The position numbers and the translations under genes are program-made. A DNA stretch of 40,345 nt from an uncultured Alphaproteobacteria bacterium (lineage in GTDB: Bacteria; Pseudomonadota; Alphaproteobacteria; Micavibrionales; Micavibrionaceae): the NCBI GenBank assembly GCA_937934135.1, contig CALHAW010000008.1:1-40345 (forward strand). Reading direction: 5' to 3'. The notes under the pieces are model-generated. The model was not told where the DNA came from and searched no databases. It was given only the letters and a program-made list of their open reading frames with translations. Within the stretch, counting starts at the first letter, position 1, and each line of letters begins with the position of its first letter. Positions 27,281 to 36,527 of the stretch are shown here, piece by piece.

Positions 27281-27901
27281 CTATTTATCTTTCTTTGCGC
27301 TAGTTTTCTTAGCCGCTGTCTTCGTTGATTTTTTAGCGGCTTTCTTGGTCGCTGTTTTCTTTGCTGCCGCTTTTTTCGCAGGCGCTTTTTTTGCTTGATT
27401 GTCCGCGGATTCCTTCGGTGCTGACTTTGTTACATCAATACCGCTTTCGATCACTTCCGCTTTCTCTGCTGCTGCTTTTTTAACAGGGGCTTTCTTCGCA
27501 GGCGCCGCTTTTTTCTTGTTTGCCGCCGCATCTTCACGCTCACGCACAATAATTGTTAAACGGCTGAAAGGTTTCAAAATTTTCGCTGCACGGCCACGGG
27601 CGCGGGCACGGAAACGTTTCATCATAATATCTTTACCAACAAATGCTTCGGCAACATATAAACGGTCAACATCCAAACCATGGTTGTTTTCCGCGTTTGC
27701 AATCGCAGATTGTAGGCATTTGCGTACATCTTGTGAAATACGACGTGAATTAAATTCTAAATCAACAAGCGCCTTGCCTGCATCTTTACCGCGAATTGTT
27801 TGCGCAACCAAATTTAGTTTTTGCGCAGAAGTACGCAAATTCTTCGCCATAGCCATGGCTTCATTGTCGTTTACGCGTCTCTCGTTTGCTGTCTGTCCCA
27901 T
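27281..27901 (-). CDS. rplV: 50S ribosomal protein L22 with long Lys/Ala-rich tail
   Basis: 206 residues, compared with about 110-130 for L22 elsewhere. The core (to about residue 122) has the diagnostic [19 protein letters not shown] and the [22 protein letters not shown] loop whose tip lines the nascent-chain tunnel. Residues about 125-206 are a low-complexity tail with many Pro-Ala-Lys-Lys-Ala and Ala-Ala-Lys-Lys-Thr units, interrupted by a mid-segment with Ile, Asp and Ser (about 148-168). The tail should reach outward near the tunnel exit. S17 in this operon has a related shorter tail. Confidence 0.95.
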   Translation of the reverse strand: MGQTANERRVNDNEAMAMAKNLRTSAQKLNLVAQTIRGKDAGKALVDLEFNSRRISQDVRKCLQSAIANAENNHGLDVDRLYVAEAFVGKDIMMKRFRARARGRAAKILKPFSRLTIIVREREDAAANKKKAAPAKKAPVKKAAAEKAEVIESGIDVTKSAPKESADNQAKKAPAKKAAAKKTATKKAAKKSTKTAAKKTSAKKDK

Positions 27902-27926
27902 TATCTTAACCTATTTTTTCAAAAAA

Positions 27927-28202
27927 TTACTTTTTGGCTTTCTTATCGGCCTGATGACCATTGTACGTTCTCGTTGGTGAGAACTCGCCCAATTTGTGAC
28001 CAATCATATTGTCCGTTACCAAAACAGGAATAAATTTATTTCCGTTATGGACGCCAAACGTCAAACCCACCATATGCGGTAGAATTGTTGAACGACGTGA
28101 CCATGTTTTAATCACACCTTTAATTGTGCCTTCTTTTGCTGCTTCTACCTTTTTCAAAAGGTGACGATCTACAAACGGGCCTTTCCAAACACTTCTAGTC
28201 AT
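27927..28202 (-). CDS. rpsS: 30S ribosomal protein S19
   Basis: 91 residues. [20 protein letters not shown], the [14 protein letters not shown] motif and [17 protein letters not shown] are typical. Its start shares one base with the rplB stop (TAATG), indicating coupling. Confidence 0.97.
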   Translation of the reverse strand: MTRSVWKGPFVDRHLLKKVEAAKEGTIKGVIKTWSRRSTILPHMVGLTFGVHNGNKFIPVLVTDNMIGHKLGEFSPTRTYNGHQADKKAKK

Positions 28203-29029
28203 TATTTGCTCTTCCTTCTACGAACGATATATTTGTCAGTCGCTTTATTAGTACGTGTCTTATAACCCTTGGTTGGTACACCAGAAAAGGAAACAGGGTG
28301 ACGACCACCTGATGTTCTACCTTCACCACCACCATGCGGGTGATCAACAGGGTTCATCACAACACCACGAACGGTTGGGCGAACACCCATCCAACGCTTA
28401 CGTCCCGCTTTACCCATATTTGTATTCATATGATCCGGGTTTGAAACCGCACCAACAGACGCGATACATTCTTGACGAATTTTACGAAGCTCACCAGAAG
28501 CCAATTTAACCAAAGCATATCCTTGGTCACGGCCCACAAGCTGTGCATAAGTACCCGCAGAACGACAAAGCTGTCCACCCTTACCAGGTTTCATTTCAAT
28601 ATTGTGAATGATTGTCCCAACAGGCATGCCCTTCATCGGCATTGCATTACCAGGCTTAATATCTGTTTTTTCACCCGCAATAACTTTATCACCCGCCTGA
28701 AGACGTTGTGGCGCTAAGATATAGGCTTTTTCACCATCTGCATATTCAATTAATGCGATAAACGCTGTACGGTTTGGATCATACTCAAGGCGAAGAACTG
28801 TTGCTTCCGCATCGAATTTATTGCGTTTCCAGTCAATAACACGGTATTTTTGCTTGTGACCGCCTCCTTTGTGACGACACGTAATACGACCTGTATTGTT
28901 ACGACCACCATTTTTCTTTTTGCCTTCAAGAAGCGTCTTTTCAGGCGCACCCTTGTGCAGATCACTACGATCTACAGTCACCAAAGCACGAAGGCCAGCG
29001 GAACGTGGTTTATATTTCTTTAATGCCAT
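28202..29029 (-). CDS. rplB: 50S ribosomal protein L2
   Basis: 275 residues; needed for peptidyl-transferase centre assembly. N-terminal [17 protein letters not shown] and the C-terminal signature [18 protein letters not shown] (about 223-240), which includes the conserved His near the catalytic centre, are intact. It lies five bases downstream of rplW and overlaps rpsS by one base. Confidence 0.98.
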   Translation of the reverse strand: MALKKYKPRSAGLRALVTVDRSDLHKGAPEKTLLEGKKKNGGRNNTGRITCRHKGGGHKQKYRVIDWKRNKFDAEATVLRLEYDPNRTAFIALIEYADGEKAYILAPQRLQAGDKVIAGEKTDIKPGNAMPMKGMPVGTIIHNIEMKPGKGGQLCRSAGTYAQLVGRDQGYALVKLASGELRKIRQECIASVGAVSNPDHMNTNMGKAGRKRWMGVRPTVRGVVMNPVDHPHGGGEGRTSGGRHPVSFSGVPTKGYKTRTNKATDKYIVRRRKSK

Positions 29030-29034
29030 TTTTC

Positions 29035-29355
29035 TTAAACTCCTGTACCAACATCAATCGTTTGGCCTTCTTTAAGCGTTACAACTGCTTTTTTCTCATC
29101 ATTGCGAAGCGCTTTGATGCCTTTAAAACGTTTTGTCTTACCCTTTTGGATCAATGTGTTCACTTTTGTCACATCAACCTTAAACAACGTTTCAATCGCT
29201 GTTTTAATTTTTGGCTTAGACGCACTTAAAGGCACCTTAAAAGTTACCTGACCAAAAGCAGATCCGTTTGTAGATTTTTCTGTCACAACTGGGTTACGAA
29301 TGATGTCATACATCCATTCTGCCAATTCAACTTTTTCTTTCTTTTTCGCAGCCAT
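29035..29355 (-). CDS. rplW: 50S ribosomal protein L23
   Basis: 106 residues. The PVVTEKST start motif (about residue 18-25, [10 protein letters not shown]) and [15 protein letters not shown] later on are typical; L23 forms the trigger-factor and SRP docking site at the tunnel exit. Gaps to rplD and rplB are five bases each. Confidence 0.96.
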   Translation of the reverse strand: MAAKKKEKVELAEWMYDIIRNPVVTEKSTNGSAFGQVTFKVPLSASKPKIKTAIETLFKVDVTKVNTLIQKGKTKRFKGIKALRNDEKKAVVTLKEGQTIDVGTGV

Positions 29356-29360
29356 AATTC

Positions 29361-29984
29361 TTATCCTTTTAATCTTGTCGTCAAATCAGCAACCGCTTCT
29401 TTGGTCAAAACCAAAATATCGCGGCGCATGATGTCATAAACATTTGCCCCTTGTGATGGCAACACATCCACGCGTGGAATATTTGATGTTGCACGGGCAA
29501 AGTTTGCATCTACTTCTTTTCCACTGACAATAACCGCAGATTCAATACCCATTGCAGTCATCGCAGCAGCCATTGGCTTTGTCTTATGGTCTTTTGATTT
29601 TGCATCATCAAGGATAATCAATTTTCCTTGTGCTGCTTTTGCAGAAAGCACAGATTTCATCGCCAGTTGTTTAATACGGCGCGGTAAATCAGTCGCATGT
29701 GAACGAACACGTGGCCCATGAACAACAGCACCGCCGCGGTCAATGTTACGTTTCAAATCACCCGCACGCGCACGACCCGTTCCTTTTTGGGCATGTGGCT
29801 TTTTACCTGTACCAGAAACTTCGTGACGCTCTTTTGCTTTGTGATTACCAGTTTGACGCTTGTTCAACTGATATTTCACCATTAAATGGATCGCATCCAT
29901 TTTTGGCTCAATACCGAAAATCTCTTTATCAAGAGTAATTTCACCAGAGTCTTTATTCTCTAAATTTTTAACTGAAACTTTCAT
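29361..29984 (-). CDS. rplD: 50S ribosomal protein L4
   Basis: 207 residues. The RNA-binding loop KPHAQKGTGRARAGD (about 63-77) and the RGGAVVHGPRVRSHATDLPRR region identify it; the C-terminal Rossmann-like domain follows. In E. coli L4 represses the S10 operon by binding the leader. Normal length. The gene is five bases after rplC. Confidence 0.97.
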   Translation of the reverse strand: MKVSVKNLENKDSGEITLDKEIFGIEPKMDAIHLMVKYQLNKRQTGNHKAKERHEVSGTGKKPHAQKGTGRARAGDLKRNIDRGGAVVHGPRVRSHATDLPRRIKQLAMKSVLSAKAAQGKLIILDDAKSKDHKTKPMAAAMTAMGIESAVIVSGKEVDANFARATSNIPRVDVLPSQGANVYDIMRRDILVLTKEAVADLTTRLKG

Positions 29985-29989
29985 TCTTC

Positions 29990-30739
29990 TTACTCCTCAG
30001 CTTTCGTATCTTCTGCACCATCTGCAGAAACTTCTTCGGCTGGCTTATCTTCATTTGCTGCCGCACCGGCTTTAACGCCCATTGGCTTAGGGACATCTGC
30101 ATGCATTGGCATTTTCATTGCGTCTGTCACGTAAATCCAACCAGACCTTGGCCCTGGTACTGCACCTTTTACAAGGATTAGATTTTCTTCTAAATCAATC
30201 GCTGCAATTTCAAGATTTTGCGTTGTTACACGTTTATTACCCATTTGACCGGCCATTTTCTTACCTTTGAAAACTTTACCCGGGTCTTGACACTGACCAG
30301 TTGAACCCAAAGCACGGTGAGAAACAGATACACCATGCGTTGCGCGCATTCCGCCAAAATTGTGACGCTTAATACCACCTTGGAAACCTTTACCTTTTGA
30401 TGTGGCACACACATCAACTTTTTGGCCAACAACAAAATGGTTCGCACCAACTTCTTGACCAATTTCAGGTAAATTATCTGCATCCACACGGAATTCAGCT
30501 ACTTTTTTCTTTGGCTCAACTTTCGCATTCGCAAAAACTTGACGCATCGCCTTTGACGTACGATTTACTTTTGCTGTACCCGCGCCAAGCTGAACAGAGG
30601 TATAACCATTTTTCTCATCGGTCATTAATCCTGTTACCTGACAATTATCAATTTTAAGCACTGTTACAGGAACTTGACGACCATCTTCAGTAAAGATCCG
30701 CGTCATTCCTTCTTTGCGTGCGATTAAACCAGTTCTCAT
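29990..30739 (-). CDS. rplC: 50S ribosomal protein L3 with acidic C-terminal extension
   Basis: 249 residues from the ATG at 30739, which has AAGGAAG about nine bases upstream; the frame can be opened to 30781 but the usual L3 start [15 protein letters not shown] makes 30739 preferable. The core with [26 protein letters not shown] (peptidyl-transferase loop) and [13 protein letters not shown] is normal. After about residue 212 ([10 protein letters not shown]) an Ala/Glu/Asp-rich acidic tail of some 30 residues follows, opposite in charge to the tails on S17 and L22. A 106-base spacer before it holds a hairpin shared with the rpsL leader. Confidence 0.96.
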   Translation of the reverse strand: MRTGLIARKEGMTRIFTEDGRQVPVTVLKIDNCQVTGLMTDEKNGYTSVQLGAGTAKVNRTSKAMRQVFANAKVEPKKKVAEFRVDADNLPEIGQEVGANHFVVGQKVDVCATSKGKGFQGGIKRHNFGGMRATHGVSVSHRALGSTGQCQDPGKVFKGKKMAGQMGNKRVTTQNLEIAAIDLEENLILVKGAVPGPRSGWIYVTDAMKMPMHADVPKPMGVKAGAAANEDKPAEEVSADGAEDTKAEE

Positions 30740-30799
30740 TTTCTTTTCTTCCTTATCAGAGGAGGACACCATTGCCCTCATACATAAATTTTTTTATTT

Positions 30800-30828
30800 G
30801 GCCTCAGACGGGCAAACCCGCTACGGCC
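30800..30828 (-). promoter_or_regulatory. Candidate ribosomal-leader hairpin upstream of rplC
   Basis: On the minus strand: outer GGCC/GGCC pairing, an internal loop of four plus five bases (GTAG / TCTGA), then inner CGGG-TTTG-CCCG. It lies in the spacer between rpsJ and rplC. The inner stem, loop and following bases repeat in the rpsL leader (34346-34368). Confidence 0.5.
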
Positions 30829-30845
30829 GATTAAACTAATATCCT

Positions 30846-31169
30846 TTAAGCAGCTACCTGCCCAATTTTAATTTCAACATCAACACCCGCCGCCAGATCA
30901 AGCTTCATAAGCGCATCAACAGTTTGCGGTGTTGGATCAACAATATCCAAAACGCGTTTATGGGTACGCATTTCAAAATGCTCCATTGAGTTTTTGTTCA
31001 CGTGCGGTGAACGAAGAACAGTGAAACGTTCCTTACGTGTAGGAAGAGGAATCGGTCCTCTCACACTCGCGCCAGTACGTTTTGCTGTGCCAACAATCTC
31101 GCTCGTGGATTTATCCAAGATGAAATGATCAAAAGCCTTCAGGCGTATTCTAATTGTTTGTGCATCCAT
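30846..31169 (-). CDS. rpsJ: 30S ribosomal protein S10
   Basis: 107 residues, a little over the usual 100-103. [44 protein letters not shown] and [15 protein letters not shown] are typical; the same protein is the antitermination factor NusE. It follows fusA by 26 bases with no tuf in between, as seen in some but not most str/S10 arrangements. Confidence 0.97.
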   Translation of the reverse strand: MDAQTIRIRLKAFDHFILDKSTSEIVGTAKRTGASVRGPIPLPTRKERFTVLRSPHVNKNSMEHFEMRTHKRVLDIVDPTPQTVDALMKLDLAAGVDVEIKIGQVAA

Positions 31170-31195
31170 AATTTTATTCCTTAATTATCTCTCTT

Positions 31196-33319
31196 TTAGC
31201 CCGCTAACTTTTCTTTAACTTCATCAGCAATTTGCTGTGGTACTGGCTCATAACGATCAAACACCATTGAATATTGTGCCCGTCCTTGTGACATAGAACG
31301 CAATGTATTGATATAACCAAACATGCTTGATAACGGCACAGCCGCTGTAATCACTTTTGCATTACCACGGTCTGACATTTCGTTGACTTGCCCACGACGG
31401 GAGTTCAAGTCACCAATAATATCGCCCATATAATCTTCAGGCGTTACAACCTCAACCTTCATCATCGGCTCAAGAAGTTGTGGACCCGCTTTTTGCATTG
31501 CCTCTTTAAAGGCCGCACGCGCCGCGATTTCAAATGCCAACGCACTAGAGTCAACATCATGATACGCACCATCATAAAGCTCGATCTCAATATTAATAAC
31601 AGGGAAGCCCGCCATAATACCGTTGGCCTTGGCCATCACGATCCCTTTTTCAAAACCGGGGATATATTCTTTTGGAATGTTACCGCCAACAACTTTGTTA
31701 ATGAAATTGTAATCCTGACGGACACCTTCCTCATCATCACCAGAAGGACGTAATTTAAATTGCGCACGCGCAAATTGACCAGACCCACCAGATTGTTTCT
31801 TATGCGTGTAATCAATATCCGCTTCGCGTGTAATTGTTTCACGATATGCCACCTGCGGCGCACCAATATTCGCTTCCACTTTAAATTCACGCTTCATACG
31901 ATCAACTAAGATATCCAAGTGAAGCTCACCCATACCCGCAATAATTGTTTGACCTGATTCATGATCCACTTTCACGCGGAAAGAGGGGTCTTCAGCAGCC
32001 AAGCGTTGCAACGCCGTAGACATTTTTTCTTGGTCAGCTTTTGTTTTCGGCTCAACCGCAATCTCAATCACTGGCTCTGGAAACTCCATACGCTCCAATA
32101 CAACAGGCTTGGACGCATCACATAATGTATCCCCCGTTGTTGTATCTTTCATGCCAACAAACGCAACAATATCACCTGCAAAAGCTTCTGTGATTTCTTC
32201 GCGGTTATTTGAATGCATCAACAACATACGACCAACGCGCTCGCGCTTATCTTTAACTGAATTTTGAACATAAGATCCAGATTCAATTTTACCTGAATAA
32301 ATACGCGCAAATGTAAGCGATCCTACAAAGGGGTCATTCATAATTTTAAACGCCAGCGCTGAGAAAGCCTCATCGTCTTCTGGCTTACGCACCATCGGCT
32401 CATCAGAATCAACAGCAACACCTTTTGTATCACCAATATCGATTGGGGATGGAAGGAAATCTACAACCGCATCAAGAAGCGTTTGAACACCTTTATTTTT
32501 GAACGCTGATCCACAAAGAACAGGTACAAAATGGTTACCGATTGTTCCCTTACGAATACAATCTTTCAATGTTTTTTCATCAGGCTCTGTGCCATCAAGA
32601 TAAGCTTCCATTGCCGCGTCATCCATCTCAACCGCAGTCTCGATCATCTTTTCGCGCCACTCTTTAGCATTTTCAAGCATGTCCGCAGGGATCTCGCTCT
32701 CACTATAAGAAGCACCAAGCTGCTCACCATCCCAGGTCACCGCCTTCATACGCACAAGGTCAATATGACCCGCAAAATCATTTTCTGCACCAATAGGAAG
32801 CTGAATAGCCAAAGGCGTCGCACCCAAACGGTCAATGATCATTTCTACTGTGTTGTAGAAATCTGCACCAATTTTATCCATTTTGTTCACAAAACACATA
32901 CGCGGCACACGGTATTTATCGCCCTGCCTCCACACTGTTTCTGTTTGTGGTTCAACACCTGCATTGGCATCAAAAACCGCAATCGCGCCATCAAGCACAC
33001 GTAAACTACGCTCAACCTCAATCGTGAAATCAACGTGTCCTGGTGTATCAATAATATTTAAACGGAAACGCTGACCATCAAAATTACCGCCTTCGGCCGC
33101 ATCCCAAAATGTTGTTGTCGCCGCAGAGGTAATGGTAATACCGCGCTCTTGCTCTTGCTCCATCCAATCCATTGTTGCCGCACCATCATGCACTTCACCA
33201 ATTTTATGTGACTTGCCAGAGTAGAAAAGGATACGTTCCGTACATGTTGTTTTACCCGCATCAATATGCGCCATGATACCGAAGTTTCTATAATTATCTA
33301 TTGCGTGTTCGCGTGCCAT
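31196..33319 (-). CDS. fusA: Elongation factor G
   Basis: GTPase driving translocation and, with RRF, ribosome recycling. 707 residues, full length. G domain with AHIDAGKTT (about 17-25), RGIT, DTPGHVD (near 90-96) and NKMDK (near 144-148); then the domain II to V sequence through EDPSFRVK and the C-terminal [10 protein letters not shown]. It follows rpsG by 49 bases. tuf, which commonly follows in the str operon, is missing. Confidence 0.98.
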   Translation of the reverse strand: MAREHAIDNYRNFGIMAHIDAGKTTCTERILFYSGKSHKIGEVHDGAATMDWMEQEQERGITITSAATTTFWDAAEGGNFDGQRFRLNIIDTPGHVDFTIEVERSLRVLDGAIAVFDANAGVEPQTETVWRQGDKYRVPRMCFVNKMDKIGADFYNTVEMIIDRLGATPLAIQLPIGAENDFAGHIDLVRMKAVTWDGEQLGASYSESEIPADMLENAKEWREKMIETAVEMDDAAMEAYLDGTEPDEKTLKDCIRKGTIGNHFVPVLCGSAFKNKGVQTLLDAVVDFLPSPIDIGDTKGVAVDSDEPMVRKPEDDEAFSALAFKIMNDPFVGSLTFARIYSGKIESGSYVQNSVKDKRERVGRMLLMHSNNREEITEAFAGDIVAFVGMKDTTTGDTLCDASKPVVLERMEFPEPVIEIAVEPKTKADQEKMSTALQRLAAEDPSFRVKVDHESGQTIIAGMGELHLDILVDRMKREFKVEANIGAPQVAYRETITREADIDYTHKKQSGGSGQFARAQFKLRPSGDDEEGVRQDYNFINKVVGGNIPKEYIPGFEKGIVMAKANGIMAGFPVINIEIELYDGAYHDVDSSALAFEIAARAAFKEAMQKAGPQLLEPMMKVEVVTPEDYMGDIIGDLNSRRGQVNEMSDRGNAKVITAAVPLSSMFGYINTLRSMSQGRAQYSMVFDRYEPVPQQIADEVKEKLAG

Positions 33320-33368
33320 TTTCTTTTATCTCTATTCTTTAAATTCTTTTAAATATTACCCGTAGATC

Positions 33369-33902
<534 letters not shown>

Positions 33903-33936
33903 CTATTCCTTCTTATTCTCTCTAACTTGCCTAAGC

Positions 33937-34320
33937 TTATTTAGGCTTCTTCGCGCCGTAGCGTGAACGTGATTGTTTACGGTCTTTAACACCTTGCGTA
34001 TCCAATGTTCCACGGATAACGGTATAACGCACACCCGGTAAATCTTTCACACGACCACCACGCACCAACACAACGGAGTGTTCTTGTAAGTTATGACCTT
34101 CACCAGGGATGTAACAAATAACCTCATAACCAGTTGTAAGACGAACCTTCGCAACTTTACGCAGCGCAGAGTTCGGTTTCTTTGGTGTCGTTGTATAAAC
34201 ACGCGTACAAACGCCACGTTTTTGTGGGTTTTCCTTCAACGCTTTGTTCTTTTTGGATTTCATGGCTTTTTTACCGCCAATGGCCCGTGGTTTTCTTACT
34301 AATTGGTTTATTGTTGGCAT
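33937..34320 (-). CDS. rpsL: 30S ribosomal protein S12
   Basis: 127 residues. [12 protein letters not shown], the [16 protein letters not shown] loop with its Lys, and [17 protein letters not shown] are all standard; the Lys residues whose changes give streptomycin resistance are unsubstituted. First gene of the ribosomal run. A good promoter stands about 260 bases upstream, with GGAGAAGG as ribosome site. Confidence 0.98.
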   Translation of the reverse strand: MPTINQLVRKPRAIGGKKAMKSKKNKALKENPQKRGVCTRVYTTTPKKPNSALRKVAKVRLTTGYEVICYIPGEGHNLQEHSVVLVRGGRVKDLPGVRYTVIRGTLDTQGVKDRKQSRSRYGAKKPK

Positions 34321-34345
34321 TAAGCCTTCTCCTATTTATTAAATC

Positions 34346-34368
34346 GTCACACGGGCAAACCCGAAGAC
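34346..34368 (-). promoter_or_regulatory. Candidate ribosomal-leader hairpin upstream of rpsL
   Basis: On the minus strand: outer GTC/GAC, internal loop (TT / TGT), inner CGGG-TTTG-CCCG. It lies 26 bases before the rpsL ATG. The inner stem and loop equal those of the hairpin before rplC, while the outer stem has different bases that still pair. Confidence 0.5.
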
Positions 34369-34579
34369 AGTCTTATATTCATTTTGGATGGGTCAAATTG
34401 AGGCAATAGGCAAGGACACGGTTTTATTTTCGCTTAAACCGGTAAATTTGCATATCACTTCAAACAGGAAACAGAGCTGCGTCTAACCTCTGGATTTTCT
34501 CTGAATACCTTAAGTTTTCCTAAGATTTTCAGGAAAGAGAGGCTACAGCCAACCCATCCGATTCCTTAAATTCGTGCGC

Positions 34580-34609
34580 AATATATGTCGGGAGACCCCC
34601 ATAAGTCAA
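34580..34609 (-). promoter_or_regulatory. Promoter of the rpsL-rplO run with UP-like tract
   Basis: Reading minus: -35 TTGACT (complement of 34604-34609), an 18-base spacer and -10 TATATT (34580-34585). A T7A7 tract at 34624-34637 lies about 15 bases upstream of the -35, in the place of a distal UP element. It is the only strong minus-strand promoter I see for the 24 ribosomal genes. Confidence 0.75.
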
Positions 34610-34788
34610 GCACTCGTTGTGGATTTTTTTAAAAAAAGATTGGATTTTTCGCAAATTCCCAAAAAAACGCCACAAATCACCTCTGAATACGGAATTTTAT
34701 TAAATGATTTCAATAGTTTAATTTATTTCAATAATTTTAAAATTTTCACGTTACAGCGCTATTTTCTACTGATATCCTCTTATATATA

Positions 34789-34998
34789 ATGACTCCGACA
34801 GAATTCGAAAAACTCCCTATTATCGGCCTACAAGATACAGGCACAAGCGATCCAACAGGCTATACAGACCTTCAAGCCGCCTTTCTGCCCTATATTGACT
34901 TATATCATACCGCTTTATGGCTTTTATTCTTTGGAATCGGAATAACGCTGGTAACACGTTTTATTCTAATCCCTCTACTTAAGGGAGCAAAAACATAA
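34789..34998 (+). CDS. Small single-pass membrane protein, 69 residues
   Basis: Not recognised. A polar N-terminus (1-38) is followed by one hydrophobic helix (about 40-64, ALWLLFFGIGITLVTRFILIPLL) and a basic end (KGAKT), which suggests the N-terminus is outside the cytoplasm. No ribosome site precedes the ATG; TATAAT overlaps it, so the start is uncertain. Its stop shares one base with the start of the larger membrane protein gene (TAATG), so the two form a pair and probably act together. Confidence 0.6.
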   Translation: MTPTEFEKLPIIGLQDTGTSDPTGYTDLQAAFLPYIDLYHTALWLLFFGIGITLVTRFILIPLLKGAKT

Positions 34999-36242
34999 TG
35001 AAACGCTTGCTCGATTCTTATCAAAAACTCTTCTCTCTTCACGAAATCAATAAAGACCTTGCTATCAGGCTTTTTGGTGCTGCCATTTTGCTGGGCTTTA
35101 TTGTCTCATTCAAGGGATGGGAATCAAGCTATCTTAGTACCTTAAACGCTGCCAATAATGGGGACGCTATATGTTGGCCTATGTTCCAAGGGTGTTACGA
35201 TCTATTTTTTATGAACAGACGGCCTCACGGATATATTCAAAACACAATCTTTATGAGCATGTTAGGGCTTATCTTTGTTGCCGCTTATGGCTTAATCGCT
35301 AAGAAATACGTTACCGCGCATTTCTGCATTCTTATTCTATTTATCTGGAAGGCTTACCTAACATCAATCAATTACATGGCAAATGGTAATTTTGACTATT
35401 ACCATACTGCTTTTACTTTTATTTTCCTCTTTCTACCTCATAAACGATTCTTTGGAAGTCTCAGCATTCCTCTGTTTTACTTCCTATCTACTGCCACAAA
35501 AATCCATGAAGGCTGGACATTAGGAACATATTTCACTTCTATGGTAACAGACCTGCCGCTCTTCCCTGACGGCACCACTATGCTCTGGACCAATATGGTT
35601 ATTTTGATGGAAATGGTTGGCGCATGGTTTTTATTTAGTAAGCATAAGCATATTCAAAAAACGGTTTTCGCTTTTTTTGTAATCTTTCACCTCTATTCGG
35701 GGACATTGGTCGGGTATCACTATCCCCTTATTGTCACCCCTGCTCTCCTGATCTTTTTTGGGCCACTCTATAAACCCTTTCACAGCGTACCACTAGATAG
35801 AAAAGCCATTGCAGGCTGGCTCTTAATGTGTTGCCTTGTGAGCGCGCAAATGATCTCTCATGTCATCCCAGGAGATGAAAAACTAACCTTCGAAGGTAAT
35901 TTCTATGGACTCTATATGTTTGAAGCCAATCACCAATGCTCCATTCTAATGACCAATGAGAATGGAGATATTGTTTATAGAGCAGACACAACCTCGGCCA
36001 GAAACAGATGCGACCCCTATAATTATATGTTCCGCGGGCAGAAAAAGTTTTGCCAGGGCGAAACACAGTCTAAAATCTCTTTCAAACAAACCCACAGCAT
36101 TAATGGCGGGCCTTTTTACTTGATCGTCGATGAAGCGGATTTATGCGCATTAGAATATAAACCCTTCTCTCGCAATAGATGGATCAAAACAGAAGACGAA
36201 GCCAAAGCCACCGCCCGCCCCCGTGAGAATTATTATAGGTAA
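34998..36242 (+). CDS. Multi-pass membrane protein, HTTM-like
   Basis: 414 residues with about eight to nine membrane helices from residue 25 to 300, followed by a soluble C-terminal part of ~110 residues with several Cys (for example HQCSI, NRCD, KKFCQG, ADLCAL), likely outside the cytoplasm. The segment FYFLSTATKIHEGWTLG (about 166-182) and the FHLYSGTLVGYHYPLIV stretch recall HTTM (vitamin K-dependent carboxylase-like) membrane proteins. That is a resemblance seen by eye, not a proven assignment. It starts on the stop of the 69-residue gene. No enzyme motif I can name. Confidence 0.6.
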   Translation: MKRLLDSYQKLFSLHEINKDLAIRLFGAAILLGFIVSFKGWESSYLSTLNAANNGDAICWPMFQGCYDLFFMNRRPHGYIQNTIFMSMLGLIFVAAYGLIAKKYVTAHFCILILFIWKAYLTSINYMANGNFDYYHTAFTFIFLFLPHKRFFGSLSIPLFYFLSTATKIHEGWTLGTYFTSMVTDLPLFPDGTTMLWTNMVILMEMVGAWFLFSKHKHIQKTVFAFFVIFHLYSGTLVGYHYPLIVTPALLIFFGPLYKPFHSVPLDRKAIAGWLLMCCLVSAQMISHVIPGDEKLTFEGNFYGLYMFEANHQCSILMTNENGDIVYRADTTSARNRCDPYNYMFRGQKKFCQGETQSKISFKQTHSINGGPFYLIVDEADLCALEYKPFSRNRWIKTEDEAKATARPRENYYR

Positions 36243-36248
36243 TTAATT

Positions 36249-36413
36249 TTACCCATGCTGTTTGTTCCAAAGATTCTGACGATAACCAGAGCGCCCTGAT
36301 TTCGCATGAACTTCTGTTACTTGGGTTTTTTTATAACCAGCTACCTTTTTCCAAGGTTTGCTAATTTTTTCTGTCTTTTTCGCCTTTGCCTTAGCTTTTG
36401 ATCCTTTACTCAT
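36249..36413 (-). CDS. Small basic protein, 54 residues
   Basis: Found by reading the minus strand: ATG at 36413, stop at 36251-36249. The product starts MSKGSKAKAKAKKTEKISK (Lys-rich, ~residues 1-25) and ends with a Tyr/Gln/Trp-containing segment (SGYRQNLWNKQHG). A clear AGAGGA ribosome site lies eight bases upstream. It is convergent with the HTTM-like gene, separated by six bases. It may share a transcript with rpoC only by read-through, since the rpoC terminator stands upstream. Family unknown; nucleic-acid binding is a possibility from charge alone. Confidence 0.65.
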   Translation of the reverse strand: MSKGSKAKAKAKKTEKISKPWKKVAGYKKTQVTEVHAKSGRSGYRQNLWNKQHG

Positions 36414-36478
36414 TTCAAAAAATCCTCTTTATTTCTATCGTATAAAGGGAATTTAAATCAAAAAAAGTTATGTCAATA

Positions 36479-36505
36479 AAAAAGCGGCCATAAAGACCGC
36501 TTTTT
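36479..36505 (-). terminator. Intrinsic terminator of rpoC
   Basis: AAAAAGCGG (36479-36487), a nine-base loop and CCGCTTTTT (36497-36505). On the minus strand this is a GC stem followed by a T-run, 22 bases after the rpoC stop. Confidence 0.88.
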
Positions 36506-36527
36506 AAAAATTCATATATTATAAAGC

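Larger units (their letters stand above)
34321..34788. other. Divergent spacer with the rpsL leader
   Basis: This 468-base gap holds no gene I can support. On the minus strand 34573-34321 is a leader of about 250 bases with short hairpins: TTTCCT/AGGAAA (about 34515-34535), CAGAG/CTCTG (about 34471-34491), CGGTTT/AAACCG (about 34420-34442) and the CGGG-TTTG-CCCG hairpin at 34346-34368. The rest (34640-34788) is AT-rich and has no clear promoter for the + strand genes. Confidence 0.7.

Noticed and set aside
27399-27980. 193-residue + strand ORF across L22
   Set aside because: It is the antisense of the Lys/Ala-rich tail of L22, which has few stops on the other strand because of its composition.
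32531-33004. 157-residue + strand ORF inside fusA
   Set aside because: Shadow of fusA without ribosome site or recognisable domain.
34624-34637. T7A7 palindrome as a terminator
   Set aside because: It has no GC stem and lies just upstream of the rpsL promoter, where an A/T tract suits an UP element.
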